Source: Omphalotus guepiniiformis
Lineage: Eukaryota; Basidiomycota; Agaricomycetes; Agaricales; Omphalotaceae
Length of the DNA stretch: 64,000 bases
Direction: 5' to 3'
Assembly (NCBI GenBank): GCA_028554645.1
Contig: JAQOOI010000014.1
Coordinates: 124,001 to 188,000 of the forward strand
Positions 23,522 to 34,929 of the stretch are shown here, piece after piece. Position numbers and translations under genes: made by a program. How positions within the stretch are numbered: the first letter of the stretch is position 1; each line of letters begins with the position of its first letter. Under the pieces are notes generated by a model. It was not told where the DNA came from and made no database searches. It saw nothing but the letters and a program-made list of their open reading frames with translations.

Positions 23522-24349
23522 GGAAATTGTATGTACTTAGATGTATTAGTATAAGTTGTGATTTCATATCATATTGTGTGATGTTACTGCACATATTTTG
23601 CTATGAAATGTATATTATTGATAGAGATGTTGTCTATGCTATTACTGCAATATATATAGGAGTGTACTATAGATTGTTTGACATGTCTAAGATAGTTGTT
23701 ACTATTGACTGTGCCTCACATTCAGTAGACAATGTGACCTCTAATCACATCATCTGTGAAGATTGTGATGCAGCTTGGTGTTGCTCTCAAATGGTTTGCT
23801 CAATACTAAAGAGTAGTGTAAGACCAGAGTTGTAGGTGATGCTTGATTCAATGTCAGTAATACCCGAAGATGAACAGAGTGAGGATTGTGTTATAGTGGT
23901 GTTGGGTAACAGTTTAAGTTATGCAAGTAGACAAGTATGTTGAATGCAAGTGAGGTGTAGTTAATGTAGTTAATATAGTTCAAGTGCATGTTATTGTTGT
24001 TAGCAGGCATGAACAGATGCATGATGACAAGATAAGGGATAAGCCCGTGCAAGCCGTAATGCATAGAAAGTATAATGAGTTGTGTTGTGTATGATAAAGA
24101 AGATATGTGTGTGAAATTGAGAAGAATAAAGAATAAGTGTGGAGTGTGGTGTGAGTGAGGTGATTTGTGTAAGAAACCGTGAATATGGGGAAACCGTGGG
24201 AAAGATGAGAAAAATGAGTGCAAGAGGATGAGGGTTATATAAGACACTTAGGGTCTGGGTAGGGGCTGAATCAAAATTTGGGATAGGGGCTGGATATAGA
24301 GATACAGTAGGGGATGGATAGGGAACTACAGTAGGGGAGATCGACTCTG
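23522..24349. other. AT-rich non-coding stretch
   Basis: No gene supported. Contains near-repeats of ggggctgga/ggggatgga at 24258-24316 and several tatgta-type simple stretches. CpG begins to reappear near 23873. Confidence 0.5.
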
Positions 24350-25760
24350 AATGAATTGCTCACTTGGACACAAAAATGCAAATTACAACACAATACTGTG
24401 ATATGCTTCTACAAACATTGATACATGAAAGAGATTGGATGCATTTACATTGAAAAACAGCTACTTACAATGATACACACAGAAACTTTCCCTCGTGGAA
24501 GGATAGAAACAGTTGCACACACTTAGCTATATTGCGTGAAAAAATGGAATGCATGTTCATTGATATACAGCTACTTACAGTGATACACACAGAAACTTTC
24601 CCTCGTGGAAGGATAGAAACAGTTGCACGCACTTAGCTATATTGCGTGAAAAAATGGGATGCATGTTCATTGATATACAGCTACTTACAGTGATACACAG
24701 AAATCTTCCCTCCTGGAAGGATAGAAACAGTTGCATGCACTTAGCTATGCGGCGTGAAAGAGATTGGATGCACGTACCTTGAAAAACAGCTACTTACAAT
24801 GATACACACAGAAACTTTCCCTCGTGGAAGGATAGAAACAGTTGCACGCACTTAGCTATATTGCGTGAAAAAATGGGATGCATGTTCATTGATATACAGC
24901 TACTTACAGTGATACACAGAAACTTTCCCTCGTGGAAGGATAGAAACAGTTGCACGCACTTAGCTATATTGCGTGAAAAAATGGGATGCATGTTCATTGA
25001 TATACAGCTACTTACAGTGATACACACAGAAACTTTCCCTCGTGGAAGGATAGAAACAGTTGCACGCACTTAGCTATATTGCGTGAAAAAATGGGATGCA
25101 TGTTCATTGATATACAGCTACTTACAGTGATACACAGAAATCTTCCCTCCTGGAAGGATAGAAACAGTTGCATGCACTTAGCTATGCGGCGTGAAAGAGA
25201 TTGGATGCACGTACCTTGAAAAACAGCTACTTACAATGATACACACAGAAACTTTCCCTCGTGGAAGGAAAGAAACAGTTGCACACACTTAGCTATGCGG
25301 CATGAAAGAGATTGGATGCACGTACCTTGAAAAACAGCTACTTACAATGATACACACAGAAACTTTCCCTCGTGGAAGGAAAGAAACAGTTGCACACACT
25401 TAGCCATACTGCATGAAAGAAATTGGATGCATGTACATTAATATACAGCTACTTACAGTGATACACACAAAAACTTTCCCTCCTGGAAGGCAAAAAAAGG
25501 TTGCACATACTTAGCTATAATGCATGAAAGAAACTGGCTGCCTGTACATTAATATACAGCTACTTACAGTGATACACACAGAAATGTTCCCTTCTGGAAG
25601 GACTAAAACATATACTTAATACACACAAACTTTCCCTCTTGGAAGGAATCAAACAGTTGAATATACTTGGCTATGTTACTTGAATGAAATTGGATGCACA
25701 TATACTGATATGCAGCTACTTACAGTGATACACATCAAAACTTTCTGTCCTAGAAGGAAA
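24350..25760 (+). repeat. Minisatellite, about 110 bp unit, about 12 copies
   Basis: The phrase cagctacttacagtgatacac (or acaatgatacac) recurs at about 24461, 24570, 24679, 24787, 24898, 25007, 25117, 25225, 25336, 25447, 25557 and 25712. Each unit also contains ctttccctcgtggaagg, which folds as a small hairpin, and gcacttagctat. Inner units are nearly identical and the right end decays, a typical array. Frames inside are repeat artefacts. Confidence 0.95.
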
Positions 25761-26275
25761 GGAACAGATGCATGTATTTTGTTTTTGTTATTTTCCCATC
25801 TATGTACATACACTGATGTAGACAATATACAAACCCAATACAAAACAGATCTGTGGAAATGTCTTAGACGGATTCACAAAAACAGTTAGGAACAACAAAA
25901 CAGATAAAACTCCAACCCTCGCAGTAGAATTTGCAGAGTGCAGTGGACAGCGGAAGGCCCTTCATGTAACACCGTCTATGAAACATCGTAGACAGATTGA
26001 CGACAATTGATAAGTCTCATTCATGGGAGTCAAACTTGTGCGCGCTAGCAGTAGCACACTTCTCGGCACCTCGACCCACTCCTTTGTGCTAACTGAAGAC
26101 CCGGAAGGACCAAATGCTGCCGTCGTAGACAACTTACCATCCTACCCATACCAATCGTTGCCATCGTAAACAAAGTCCTCTTCAAGAATTCACGAAAGTC
26201 AATCCATTCACACTATCTACGAAACAACAATCTGCTTTGCTACAAAAAGTTCGTGACACAATACTAATCCAACGC
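25761..26275. other. Intergenic, 3' of SNF2-like gene 2
   Basis: No gene recognised. Two phrases cg(t)ctatgaaa and cg(t)agac recur around 25970-26000 and 26160-26230, perhaps remnants of a repeat. Confidence 0.4.
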
Positions 26276-28655
26276 TCACTTTGTGTTCTCCCGACGTTTC
26301 TTCTTCTGAGCACTCACAGCGGTTTTCAAAACATGGCGAGGTGGTGAAATATCCTCGTCCTCATCTTCGAGCCTACCCGCCCGACGGTGTTCTGGTGCTA
26401 GATCTTTATATCCGAGATTCGATGGAAGAGAAGCTACGAAATCATCAGCTCTATGAGCATTCATATTCAAATTGAAGTTGGTTGGCTTTTCATACCTTTG
26501 TTAGGTGCTGGAACTGAAGATGAGGCAAGAGGCCTAGGGACAGCTTGAGAGCTCGACGACGCGGATGCTTGAGACGAAACCACAGGCTGTGACCGGCTAG
26601 TCTCCCGGGGCGCAAAGGGGTTGCGTTGCGCTACAGGAGCTTGAGACGAAGGCTGTGACTGGCTAGTGTCGCGGCGGGCAAAGGGGTTGCGTTGCGTGAC
26701 GGGAGCTTGAGACGAAGCCGCTGGCTGCGACTGGCTAATCTCGTGGCGGGAAAATGGGTTGTGCTGCGTGATTTGAGGTTTATCTGCAACGCATATTTCA
26801 GGACATTCACGCGTTTGCAATAACTGAAACTACCTTTACGCCCAGAAGAATGTGCTTGAGTAGCAAGAGAGGAAGGCGGTTCGTGCGCCCAGAGAGGCAT
26901 TCTACCCTGTGATTGCGGCCCAGGCATCTCTCGCAAAGCATCTTTATCTACATAGAAAAGCTTCAGCATAGAAAAAAGGAGCAACTCTCGGTACACACCT
27001 GTTTGCCCGCAACGCGTTTCATTATCTTCATCCGTCCTCGACGACTTCATATTGGCATGGTGGACCGGGACCGACAAAGTGTTCCCATTCTTCGACGGGT
27101 GTAGTAGATTCGGTAGACGAGCGAGCAGCGTGGTCCCGTCTGTAAAAAATGTTGCAATTTAGTCCAATTGTACAGACGGAAAGGTGCCACAATGCTTGCC
27201 TGTCTGCCCAGCCTTTTCTCCTTCCGTCGTCGACGGACTCTCTTTGGATTGGCGGGGAGGGTTGAAAAAATTGTTCGCATCTGTGAAGAGAAGTTGTAGC
27301 CCAGACGTCATGATTTAGACACAGAAAAGTTCACCCGTCCTTGACACAGCTTCGTTGAGACGACTTCGCTCCTCTGTTGAAATAGTTCCTGCTCTGGGGC
27401 GCTTAGGGTCTGGGGCGTCGTTGTTTGAATCAGAGCTTTGAGACCCTGGGTCTCCCTGGTTCAAAGCCTTGCCACCCGCACGATTGGATGGTGGAGCACA
27501 GAAAATATCGTCGTCCACGTCGCCATCTATGTCATCATATTAGCATAGCACAAGGAAACATAAATTTCAACCTCACCATCTATGGGCACCCGCATCCTCA
27601 TACTCATAACATCACTATCCGACGTAGATCTACCCTCATCTAGAGAAAAGATCAGCGACATATAACTGAATGAAATCGGGACACTTACCTTCAGGGAGAC
27701 TGAGACCTTCAACATCTGAAGGATGGGTCCCGTCAGTTTCGGGATCGGTTGAAGTGCCAAAAGGCATGTCCACATCGCCGTCTGAAGGATGTACCCCATC
27801 AGTGTCGGGGTCGGTTGAGGCACCAAACGACATGTCCATGTCGCCGTCGTAATCAATCGACCCTAGCGAAACGTCGGCATCGTTGATGACCATTTCCTTC
27901 TGCAGTTGGGCACCAATCACCTCCGTGTCGTCTTTCGGAGCGGTGTCTTCAGGAGGGTCAGCGCGTTTGCGAGAGCCTTTGACCTTTCCTTTCTGAGAGT
28001 CTCGGGGCTTCTTGACTTGCCTTCTTCGTTTTCCCCCTACACGTTCGTCTTTCTCTTTTTCGGACTCTGCACAATCGGATGCATCCCCAGACTCATCTAG
28101 AGCTTTGCCACTTAGGAGGTCATGAAGCTCTGGATATACGTGTCAACAAAAGGACCACACAAATCGCCATGCTGAAAACCTACCGCGACCCAAATCTTTG
28201 TTTACGAAAGCTTCTAACATATCTGCCTTACCCCGAGCCATGTTGCTCATCAAAATGTCGGATGAATCACCTGCCAACAGATAGATACACTTGACGACCG
28301 ATTTCTGCGGCTGACGGTGCGCACGTCCACGAATTTGACGTTCATCTTGAGCGCTCCACGGCTGGTCCTGATGCGAAGTTAAAACCGGAGGATTTTGAGT
28401 TTTCAGAACACTCACGAAGAAAATCACAACGTCAGCGATGGAGAGGTTCAGCCCAGCAGAGCCAACACTAGAGAAGATAAAGACTCTTGGGCTAACGTCA
28501 ACGTGGAAGTCGGCCACTATCTTATCACGCTTTTCGTATGACATCGATCCGTCGATTGATAGACTTTGAACATTGTATAACTCCAAAACCTTGAAGCAGA
28601 GTCAGTGAAACCGAGCCTGAAGACATGCAAAGCAGCCTTACGTTTCTAAGAAGAG

Positions 28656-28660
28656 GCGTC
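28656..28660. repeat. Target-site duplication, left (gcgtc)
   Basis: gcgtc at 28656-28660 directly before the LTR is repeated at 34930-34934 directly after the other LTR, a 5 bp duplication as expected for Ty3-type integrases. Confidence 0.95.
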
Positions 28661-29113
28661 TGTCAGCGACTCGAGTTATAAACTCAAATAACCAAACACA
28701 ATGATCTTAGTTTTACACGAGTAAGAGAAAAGCAGAAAATGGAATTGAGAACAGAGACGATACAAGGAAGTATGCTAAGTACAAGTCTAAACTCGAGGAG
28801 TTATTGACAAGATCGAAGCTAAAGAAATATCTACCTAAGCGGACTTATTATATACGTAAATAAAACCCTAAACCCTGGGCTATAACCCTTGACTAATACA
28901 CCGTGTGTCTACCATGAGTTCGATCGCCTCAAGTACTTCATTAATGATCGTGATCGCCTTGAGGTCTACATGCTTGATCTCGATCATCATGCTACATACG
29001 TATGTATTTAATATAACCCTAGATCTATAACTTACGATGTTATCTACTGATAATAAAAGTGTCTATATGTACAAACAATGAGATAAGATGAAAAAAAGAA
29101 AACATTCGTAACA
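28661..29113 (-). repeat. 3' LTR of the chromovirus
   Basis: 453 bp, reads the same as 34477-34929 base for base on inspection. Contains aaccctaaaccctggg, a short telomere-like phrase, probably chance. Confidence 0.95.
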
Positions 29114-29126
29114 TGACCCCCTCCTT
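29114..29126 (-). promoter_or_regulatory. Polypurine tract of the chromovirus
   Basis: In element sense TAAGGAGGGGGTCA lies directly before the 3' LTR; the pol stop codon TAA is at the start of this tract. It would prime plus-strand DNA synthesis. Confidence 0.75.
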
Positions 29127-32100
29127 AGGGACGATGTCCCCATCGTCCTAACTTCACTGCTAATGCTTCTGTCGGCATCTTCTTCGTTTCTACTACTTCC
29201 GTACATGCTTCAGGGATAGGTCGTAACAATGATGTCGGGAATAAGGAAATTGGGACCTCAATCTTTCTTAACTGAGGTGGTCGTGGTTTAGTGGGGAATT
29301 TTTTATGGAACTCTTCGATTGCTTCTTTTGCGTTTGCAAGGTTTGCTAATGGTTCCCATGTTTGTTCGTGCCGCGAGTATCCCTTCCATTGGACTTTGTA
29401 TCCAAATCTCCCTCCCCTATATTTCCCTGAATCTACTATCTCTTCCACTTCGAACTCCGGTTCTTCTCCTTCTATCACTGGTGGCGGATTATCATTCTTA
29501 GGCTGCTCGGAGAATTCAGGCGGATGATAGGGTGACAGTAGAACTTCGTTAAAGACTGGATGTATCCTCTTCCAAGTCTTCGGTATCTTTAGTTGATACG
29601 ATGTCGCTCCAACTTTCTTTACGACTTCAAAAGGACCAAATCGTTTATCATCCAACTTCTTCATTGGTCGATCAGAAGTCAGGTTTGTCGCTTCAAGCCA
29701 TACTTTGTCATTAGGCTTATATTCGACTGATGGTTTCCTCTTCTTGTCGTAATACCGAGTCATGTCTTCCTTTGCCTTCTTAAGCGCTGCCCCTACTTCA
29801 TCCCTGATCTTGATCATCTTATCGGCAAATTCCTGTGCTGTGGGATTTGCCGACGGAGTTCTTGGAGCTGTTCCCTTATACGGATGTCGTCCCATATCCG
29901 CATAGAACGGAGTGACACCCGTCGCTGAGTGTATTCTGTCATTCAACACAAATTCTGCTGTCGGTAACCATTCATGCCAGTCGTTCTGATGTTGATTGAT
30001 GAATAACCGGAGATAATGTTCAATCTCTTGGTTCATCCGTTCCGTCTGTCCATTCGTCTGTGGGTGATATGCCGTTGTGAAACTCCCCTGAATGCCTAAT
30101 AACCGGTATAGTTCCTTCATGAATCGGGAATGATATTGAGGTCCCCGATCATGAATAATCTTTCTCGGTAATCCATGTATAGGAAAGATTTTGTCCCTAT
30201 AGATTCTGGCCATTCCTTCAGACGTTAACGACATGTGTGTGGGTACCAAACGTGTTCGTTTGGTGAAATGGTCCACAGTCACACTTATGGCATTAAAACC
30301 TCCAGCTTCCGGTAGTTCTCCGATCAGATCCGTTCCTATGACTTCCCAGGGACCTTGTGGAACATTGTTTGTGACTAGTGTTCCTGTTGGTTTGGTTCGA
30401 TGAATCTTAGTGGCCTGACACTTTTCACACCCTTTAACGTATTTCCGTACATCCTGAGTGATTCCCGGCCACCAATAGTTTCTTGTCACCAATTCCATGG
30501 TTTTGAACTGTCCTGGATGTCCCGTCAGAACGGTATCATGATGTAGTCCGATGATCTTTCCCCGTAACCTATTATCAATAGGCACGTAAATCCTATCCTG
30601 CCACGTCACAATTCCTTCCTCTGACTCGACCCAATCCTTCTCTTTTCCTTCTAAAGCCTTATTCACTAGATTATCCCGTACTTTTGACTTTTTCTTGATA
30701 AGATCTAAGATCTCGTCTTCGGGCATCTCTAGTCTGTTGATCGAAAAAAGTTCCGGCTTTAAAAGTACCACATCCTCATTGTCTTTCTCCCCCGTCTCAT
30801 GATTGGCCATCCTGGACAATGCATCTGGCTTTCCCATCGACTTTCCGGGTTTATGAATCAATGTAAAGTCATATTCGGATAATTCAGTGATCCATCGAGC
30901 TTGTCGACGATTCAATTTCTGAGGCTTTTTGAAATACTGAAGATTCTGATGATCTGTATAGATCTCAAATGACTCTTCCGCACCCATCAGATACTGTCTC
31001 CAATCTGCTAAGGAATCCATAATGGCCATCATTTCCTTATCATAGATCTCATAATTACGTTCCGTTTCATTTAGAGATCTAGATCTGAATGCAATAGGCC
31101 ACCATTTTCCATCTATCTTTTGCGATAAGACAGCTCCGTTCGCATAATCTGAGGAATCTGCCTCGACTCTGAATTGTCCATGATCACGGGGTATGGTTAG
31201 AACAACTTCTTCGGCAATTCTACTTTTGAGTTCTTCGAATGCCTGCTGTTGCTGCTCTGTCCATTCCCACTTTGAATTCCCAGTCAGTGATGACAATGGT
31301 TTCGCCACTTGACTGAATCCTCGGATAAATCGTCGGTAGAAATTACAGAAACCCAAGAAGGACTGTACTTCCTTCTTGTTTCCTGGTATTTTCCATTCTT
31401 TTACCGCTTTGACTTTCTTTGGATCCATCCGCACTTGTCCGTTTCCTACAAACACTCCAAGGTACTCGACATTACTGGTCTCGAATTCGCACTTTTCAGG
31501 TCTAAGATACAACTTGTGTTGTCGTAATATATCTAACACCTGTTTTACAATTGACTCGTGCTCTTCGATTGTATTTGTAAAAACCAAAATGTCGTCTAAG
31601 TACACCATGACATGACCTTCATTGATCAAATCCCTTAAGATATGATTCATGAATGCTTGGAAGGTCGCCGGAGAATTTGTGAGACCAAAGAACATAACCG
31701 TTGGTTCAAAGAGCCCCCGATTAGTCCTAAATGCCGCCTTCCACTCATCACCTTCTTTGATCCGGATATTATTGTATCCCCATCGAACATCCATTTTCGA
31801 AAATACTTTCGAATCCTTCAGTTTATCAATGAGTTCTTGAATGAGCGGCAACGGGTATTTGTTCTTTATCGTTGCTTCATTCAATTTCCGATAATCCTGG
31901 ACGGGTCGAAGTTTCCCATCTTTCTTTGCCACAAAGAAGAATGGTGAGGCCATCGGTGACTTTGATGGTCTAATTCGTCCAGATTTCAGATTTTCCTTAA
32001 TGAACTCATCTAAAACTTTCTGTTCCGAAGGATTTAATGGATAAACCTTGCAATCTACTGGCGTAAAGTCTGGCTTCAGTTCAATTGCATGGTCCCAGGG

Positions 32101-33219
32101 TCTTCGTTCGGGTAAATTTTGGAAATCGGCTTCATCAAAAACATCCTTGTACTCATTGACGTACTTGTCTGCTTTTGACTCAGTCTTTTTGCCTTTTCCA
32201 AAGTTCATACTCCGAAGATATCCATCCCAATTCAGGTAAAACAAGCGATCCCCTTCTTCCAGTTCCCGGACTTCAGCGTCGGATTCAGGTTTTAGGTAAT
32301 ACGGTATGTAACCACACTTCTTAGGACATCGATCAAACTTTAAGGTTGAATCGTTCCAATCTATATTGGGGTTATGACGTCTTAACCAATCAAGTCCCAG
32401 AAATATGTCTGTTTTGCCTAAATTTGTAACAGCAAGTTCAATGCGTTCCGCATGATCTCCCATTACCAATCTGACTTCTATGAACCCTTCAATTGAACCG
32501 TCCTCGTTTAAGGTACCATCAGCATTGTATACCGGCATCTTTACTGGTAATTTCTTAACAGTTAAGCCATGTCGCTCTACGAATTCTTTATTGACGCAAG
32601 AACCCGTTGCTCCACTGTCAAGTAATGCTGATGTTTCTATCTGCTTGCCACTTTCGATGTCATCGATTGTAACAGACAGCTTGAGATCTCTGCCCTTAGT
32701 ACCTTTTACGAACCGCAAGTTTTTCTTGAGTGACTTTACGGCTGTGACGGCTTCGCTAATGTCCAATAACCGGATCTGGGCAACCGTTTCTTCTGATGCT
32801 TCCCTGGCCCGACAGGTTGGCATCCATGCTCTCAAAATTCCCACCGCTCGTTCTGACTCATCCTCCCTTACTCTCTGCGCTATCCATTCTGGTGAATTCG
32901 GCGGATAACGTTCTCTCACAGGTTTTGAATCGGACTTTGTAGATACTGAAGCAAATTTATTCTCAGGATGATTAAATACAAAGTGAAAATTGCTGTCCTT
33001 GTGATCTACACTAGACTGTTCCGATTCTAACTCAGAAGGACCTGTATTCACTTCTGAGCTCTGACAAAACCCGTGTCCGATTTCAACCAGTTTAAGAACC
33101 AGCTCGGCGGCTGTTCTTCTTTCTTCTCTTCTTCCTGCACGTTCACCTGCCTCACTCTCTGACCCCGCTTCGCTGGACAATCCCACGAGATATGCCCCCT
33201 CTGTCCGCAATTGAAACAC
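29125..33219 (-). CDS. pol: Chromovirus Pol polyprotein
   Basis: Aspartic protease with DSGA near residue 201; reverse transcriptase from about 400 with YLDD at 540; RNase H with VEADSS and TDHQN; integrase zinc-binding HHCC module from about 892, then catalytic D (TDLIG), D (IHDRG, about 1023) and E (QTERMNQE, about 1057); C-terminal chromodomain (about 1253-1305, YKVQWKGYSRHEQTWEP) that in relatives steers insertion to heterochromatin. The reading frame overlaps the gag end by about 170 bp in the -1 frame, so expression by -1 frameshifting is likely; the methionine at 33219 is only the first in the open frame and need not be a real start. No internal stops. Confidence 0.95.
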   Translation of the reverse strand: MFQLRTEGAYLVGLSSEAGSESEAGERAGRREERRTAAELVLKLVEIGHGFCQSSEVNTGPSELESEQSSVDHKDSNFHFVFNHPENKFASVSTKSDSKPVRERYPPNSPEWIAQRVREDESERAVGILRAWMPTCRAREASEETVAQIRLLDISEAVTAVKSLKKNLRFVKGTKGRDLKLSVTIDDIESGKQIETSALLDSGATGSCVNKEFVERHGLTVKKLPVKMPVYNADGTLNEDGSIEGFIEVRLVMGDHAERIELAVTNLGKTDIFLGLDWLRRHNPNIDWNDSTLKFDRCPKKCGYIPYYLKPESDAEVRELEEGDRLFYLNWDGYLRSMNFGKGKKTESKADKYVNEYKDVFDEADFQNLPERRPWDHAIELKPDFTPVDCKVYPLNPSEQKVLDEFIKENLKSGRIRPSKSPMASPFFFVAKKDGKLRPVQDYRKLNEATIKNKYPLPLIQELIDKLKDSKVFSKMDVRWGYNNIRIKEGDEWKAAFRTNRGLFEPTVMFFGLTNSPATFQAFMNHILRDLINEGHVMVYLDDILVFTNTIEEHESIVKQVLDILRQHKLYLRPEKCEFETSNVEYLGVFVGNGQVRMDPKKVKAVKEWKIPGNKKEVQSFLGFCNFYRRFIRGFSQVAKPLSSLTGNSKWEWTEQQQQAFEELKSRIAEEVVLTIPRDHGQFRVEADSSDYANGAVLSQKIDGKWWPIAFRSRSLNETERNYEIYDKEMMAIMDSLADWRQYLMGAEESFEIYTDHQNLQYFKKPQKLNRRQARWITELSEYDFTLIHKPGKSMGKPDALSRMANHETGEKDNEDVVLLKPELFSINRLEMPEDEILDLIKKKSKVRDNLVNKALEGKEKDWVESEEGIVTWQDRIYVPIDNRLRGKIIGLHHDTVLTGHPGQFKTMELVTRNYWWPGITQDVRKYVKGCEKCQATKIHRTKPTGTLVTNNVPQGPWEVIGTDLIGELPEAGGFNAISVTVDHFTKRTRLVPTHMSLTSEGMARIYRDKIFPIHGLPRKIIHDRGPQYHSRFMKELYRLLGIQGSFTTAYHPQTNGQTERMNQEIEHYLRLFINQHQNDWHEWLPTAEFVLNDRIHSATGVTPFYADMGRHPYKGTAPRTPSANPTAQEFADKMIKIRDEVGAALKKAKEDMTRYYDKKRKPSVEYKPNDKVWLEATNLTSDRPMKKLDDKRFGPFEVVKKVGATSYQLKIPKTWKRIHPVFNEVLLSPYHPPEFSEQPKNDNPPPVIEGEEPEFEVEEIVDSGKYRGGRFGYKVQWKGYSRHEQTWEPLANLANAKEAIEEFHKKFPTKPRPPQLRKIEVPISLFPTSLLRPIPEACTEVVETKKMPTEALAVKLGRWGHRP

Positions 33220-33941
33220 TGCCCATTCCTTCGGGCCGCGTCAATGTCCATGGGTTTACCTGTACCCCCAAAGGTTGTTCCTGTGGCGTCTCTCCGATCA
33301 CCACTTCCTGCCGCATTTTGCGGACTTTCTCTTCTTGGCGTAAACGCCGGTCGGTTCTGATTCTGATTCTTGCGCCATTCCTGACGCCTTCTCCATAGTT
33401 GATCAATCTTGATCACTACGTCCTTCCATTCCTCGTACACTTTGGGCAACTCGTCCCTCGTGTAGATGGCATCAATAGTTTTCTCGTTAATGCCCTTCTC
33501 AATGAGCCGCACCACATACGGGTCATCCTTCTTGTAATCCGCCTCCGTCAACAGTATCTCCAACTCCTGGAAATACTCCTCCGCCGTCCCCGCTCCCTGC
33601 TTCAACAACTCCACCTTCTCCTGCGCTGTCCTCTGCAGACCGGAATCTAGGAACGCCTTGTTCAAGGCTTGCTTGAACTGCGCCCAGTCCTTCTGCCACT
33701 TCTCGTTGTCTTGGTCAAAATGGGTATTATAGTAATTATTGACCCATCCGTCTACAAGCTTCCCATTCATGAAAGAGATCGCAACATCAATCTTTTCATC
33801 GTCGGTTGTGATACCGTTTTTCTTATCACGGATGTATGTGAAGAGTCTTCGACGCCAATTCTTGAATTCGGATTTGACGCCGGTGAAGTTATCGGGTTTG
33901 TTGAGGAGTGATTTTCCTCGCGAAGTTTCGATTTCAGACAT
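33048..33941 (-). CDS. gag: Chromovirus Gag (297 aa)
   Basis: Retrotransposon Gag of usual length. A helical capsid-like region (about residues 10-190) is followed by a single CCHC zinc knuckle, CFNCGQRGHISWDC, which binds element RNA. Starts at the first ATG (33941) after the 5' LTR leader. The last 57 codons overlap pol in the -1 frame. It would assemble the virus-like particle in the cytoplasm. Confidence 0.95.
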   Translation of the reverse strand: MSEIETSRGKSLLNKPDNFTGVKSEFKNWRRRLFTYIRDKKNGITTDDEKIDVAISFMNGKLVDGWVNNYYNTHFDQDNEKWQKDWAQFKQALNKAFLDSGLQRTAQEKVELLKQGAGTAEEYFQELEILLTEADYKKDDPYVVRLIEKGINEKTIDAIYTRDELPKVYEEWKDVVIKIDQLWRRRQEWRKNQNQNRPAFTPRRESPQNAAGSGDRRDATGTTFGGTGKPMDIDAARRNGQCFNCGQRGHISWDCPAKRGQRVRQVNVQEEEKKEEQPPSWFLNWLKSDTGFVRAQK

Positions 33942-34461
33942 TCTGATAGGAGTATGAGGTCGGGTAGAATAGGGAGATAATGCAAGAGATTTGTATGAAG
34001 GTGTGACAGGTGATGGGATAGTGGTTTCTTCGAAGAGACTGCTAAAGTTCCCCCAAGATTCCGTAATGGTAGAGTTTACTTCGGTCCGTCAGTAACCTCA
34101 CGAAGAGATTTCGGGACCTTTTCTGCCTCTAATAGACGAGTTCCTAATCTGTGCTTGCTTGCTGAGTAAACCTGGGCGTGCCTTTCTAGGAGTGCACCTC
34201 GTTCCCCAAGCGCAAAGTCCCCTCCCCGAAGGTTGGTTATCAGACGATGCTTTCTGCTGCCAGTACCGAGTCGGACTCAACGTTACTCGTTTGTACTATA
34301 GGCGCAATTACTCTAATGGAGCACAGATTCCTAATTCGGACGGAAACCCGAATATCAAAGGGAGAAAATGAAGTAAGCGTGTGAAGGTGAAGAGAAACTT
34401 ACTTGCTACTGAAATAGCAACAAGAAGGCAAACTTGAATTGTGTTGGTCGGGTGAGTTGTG

Positions 34462-34475
34462 TTAGCTTCGATCTT
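34462..34475 (-). promoter_or_regulatory. Self-priming primer-binding site of the chromovirus
   Basis: Directly inside the 5' LTR, element sense reads AAGATCGAAGCTAA. This is the exact complement of TTAGCTTCGATCTT found inside the LTR at 34638-34625, the predicted start of the transcript. No TGG tRNA-type site follows the LTR. This is the self-priming arrangement known from Tf1/sushi elements. Confidence 0.8.
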
Positions 34476-34476
34476 A

Positions 34477-34929
34477 TGTCAGCGACTCGAGTTATAAACT
34501 CAAATAACCAAACACAATGATCTTAGTTTTACACGAGTAAGAGAAAAGCAGAAAATGGAATTGAGAACAGAGACGATACAAGGAAGTATGCTAAGTACAA
34601 GTCTAAACTCGAGGAGTTATTGACAAGATCGAAGCTAAAGAAATATCTACCTAAGCGGACTTATTATATACGTAAATAAAACCCTAAACCCTGGGCTATA
34701 ACCCTTGACTAATACACCGTGTGTCTACCATGAGTTCGATCGCCTCAAGTACTTCATTAATGATCGTGATCGCCTTGAGGTCTACATGCTTGATCTCGAT
34801 CATCATGCTACATACGTATGTATTTAATATAACCCTAGATCTATAACTTACGATGTTATCTACTGATAATAAAAGTGTCTATATGTACAAACAATGAGAT
34901 AAGATGAAAAAAAGAAAACATTCGTAACA
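34477..34929 (-). repeat. 5' LTR of the chromovirus
   Basis: 453 bp, promoter LTR in element orientation. TATATAATAA lies at 34670-34661, about 30 bp before the predicted RNA start at 34638. The right flank is the target duplication gcgtc (34930-34934). Confidence 0.95.
34661..34670 (-). promoter_or_regulatory. TATA box in the 5' LTR
   Basis: TATATAATAA on the minus strand, 32 bp upstream of the segment that is complementary to the primer-binding site, which fixes the likely 5' end of the RNA. Confidence 0.7.

Larger units (their letters stand above)
28661..34929 (-). mobile_element. Complete Ty3-type chromovirus LTR retrotransposon (6269 bp)
   Basis: Two 453 bp LTRs that read as identical frame a gag and a pol gene on the minus strand. 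LTR ends are TG...CA (TGTTACG... GCTGACA in element sense) and the 5 bp target duplication is perfect. Pol order is protease, reverse transcriptase, RNase H, integrase, chromodomain, the layout of chromoviruses. Gag and pol are open, so the copy may be autonomous. It lies in an exon of SNF2-like gene 2 in the same orientation as that gene. Confidence 0.97.

Noticed and set aside
24350..25760. Regular repeats that could suggest a CRISPR array
   Set aside because: Units of about 110 bp are repeated as wholes with no unique spacers; this is a eukaryotic minisatellite.
28866..28880. Telomere-like ccctaaaccc in the LTRs
   Set aside because: Only about one and a half units and of plant-type TTTAGGG spacing, present in both LTRs; probably chance.
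31309..33985. Plus-strand open frames opposite the retrotransposon
   Set aside because: Shadows of gag and pol, which are clearly coding on the minus strand.
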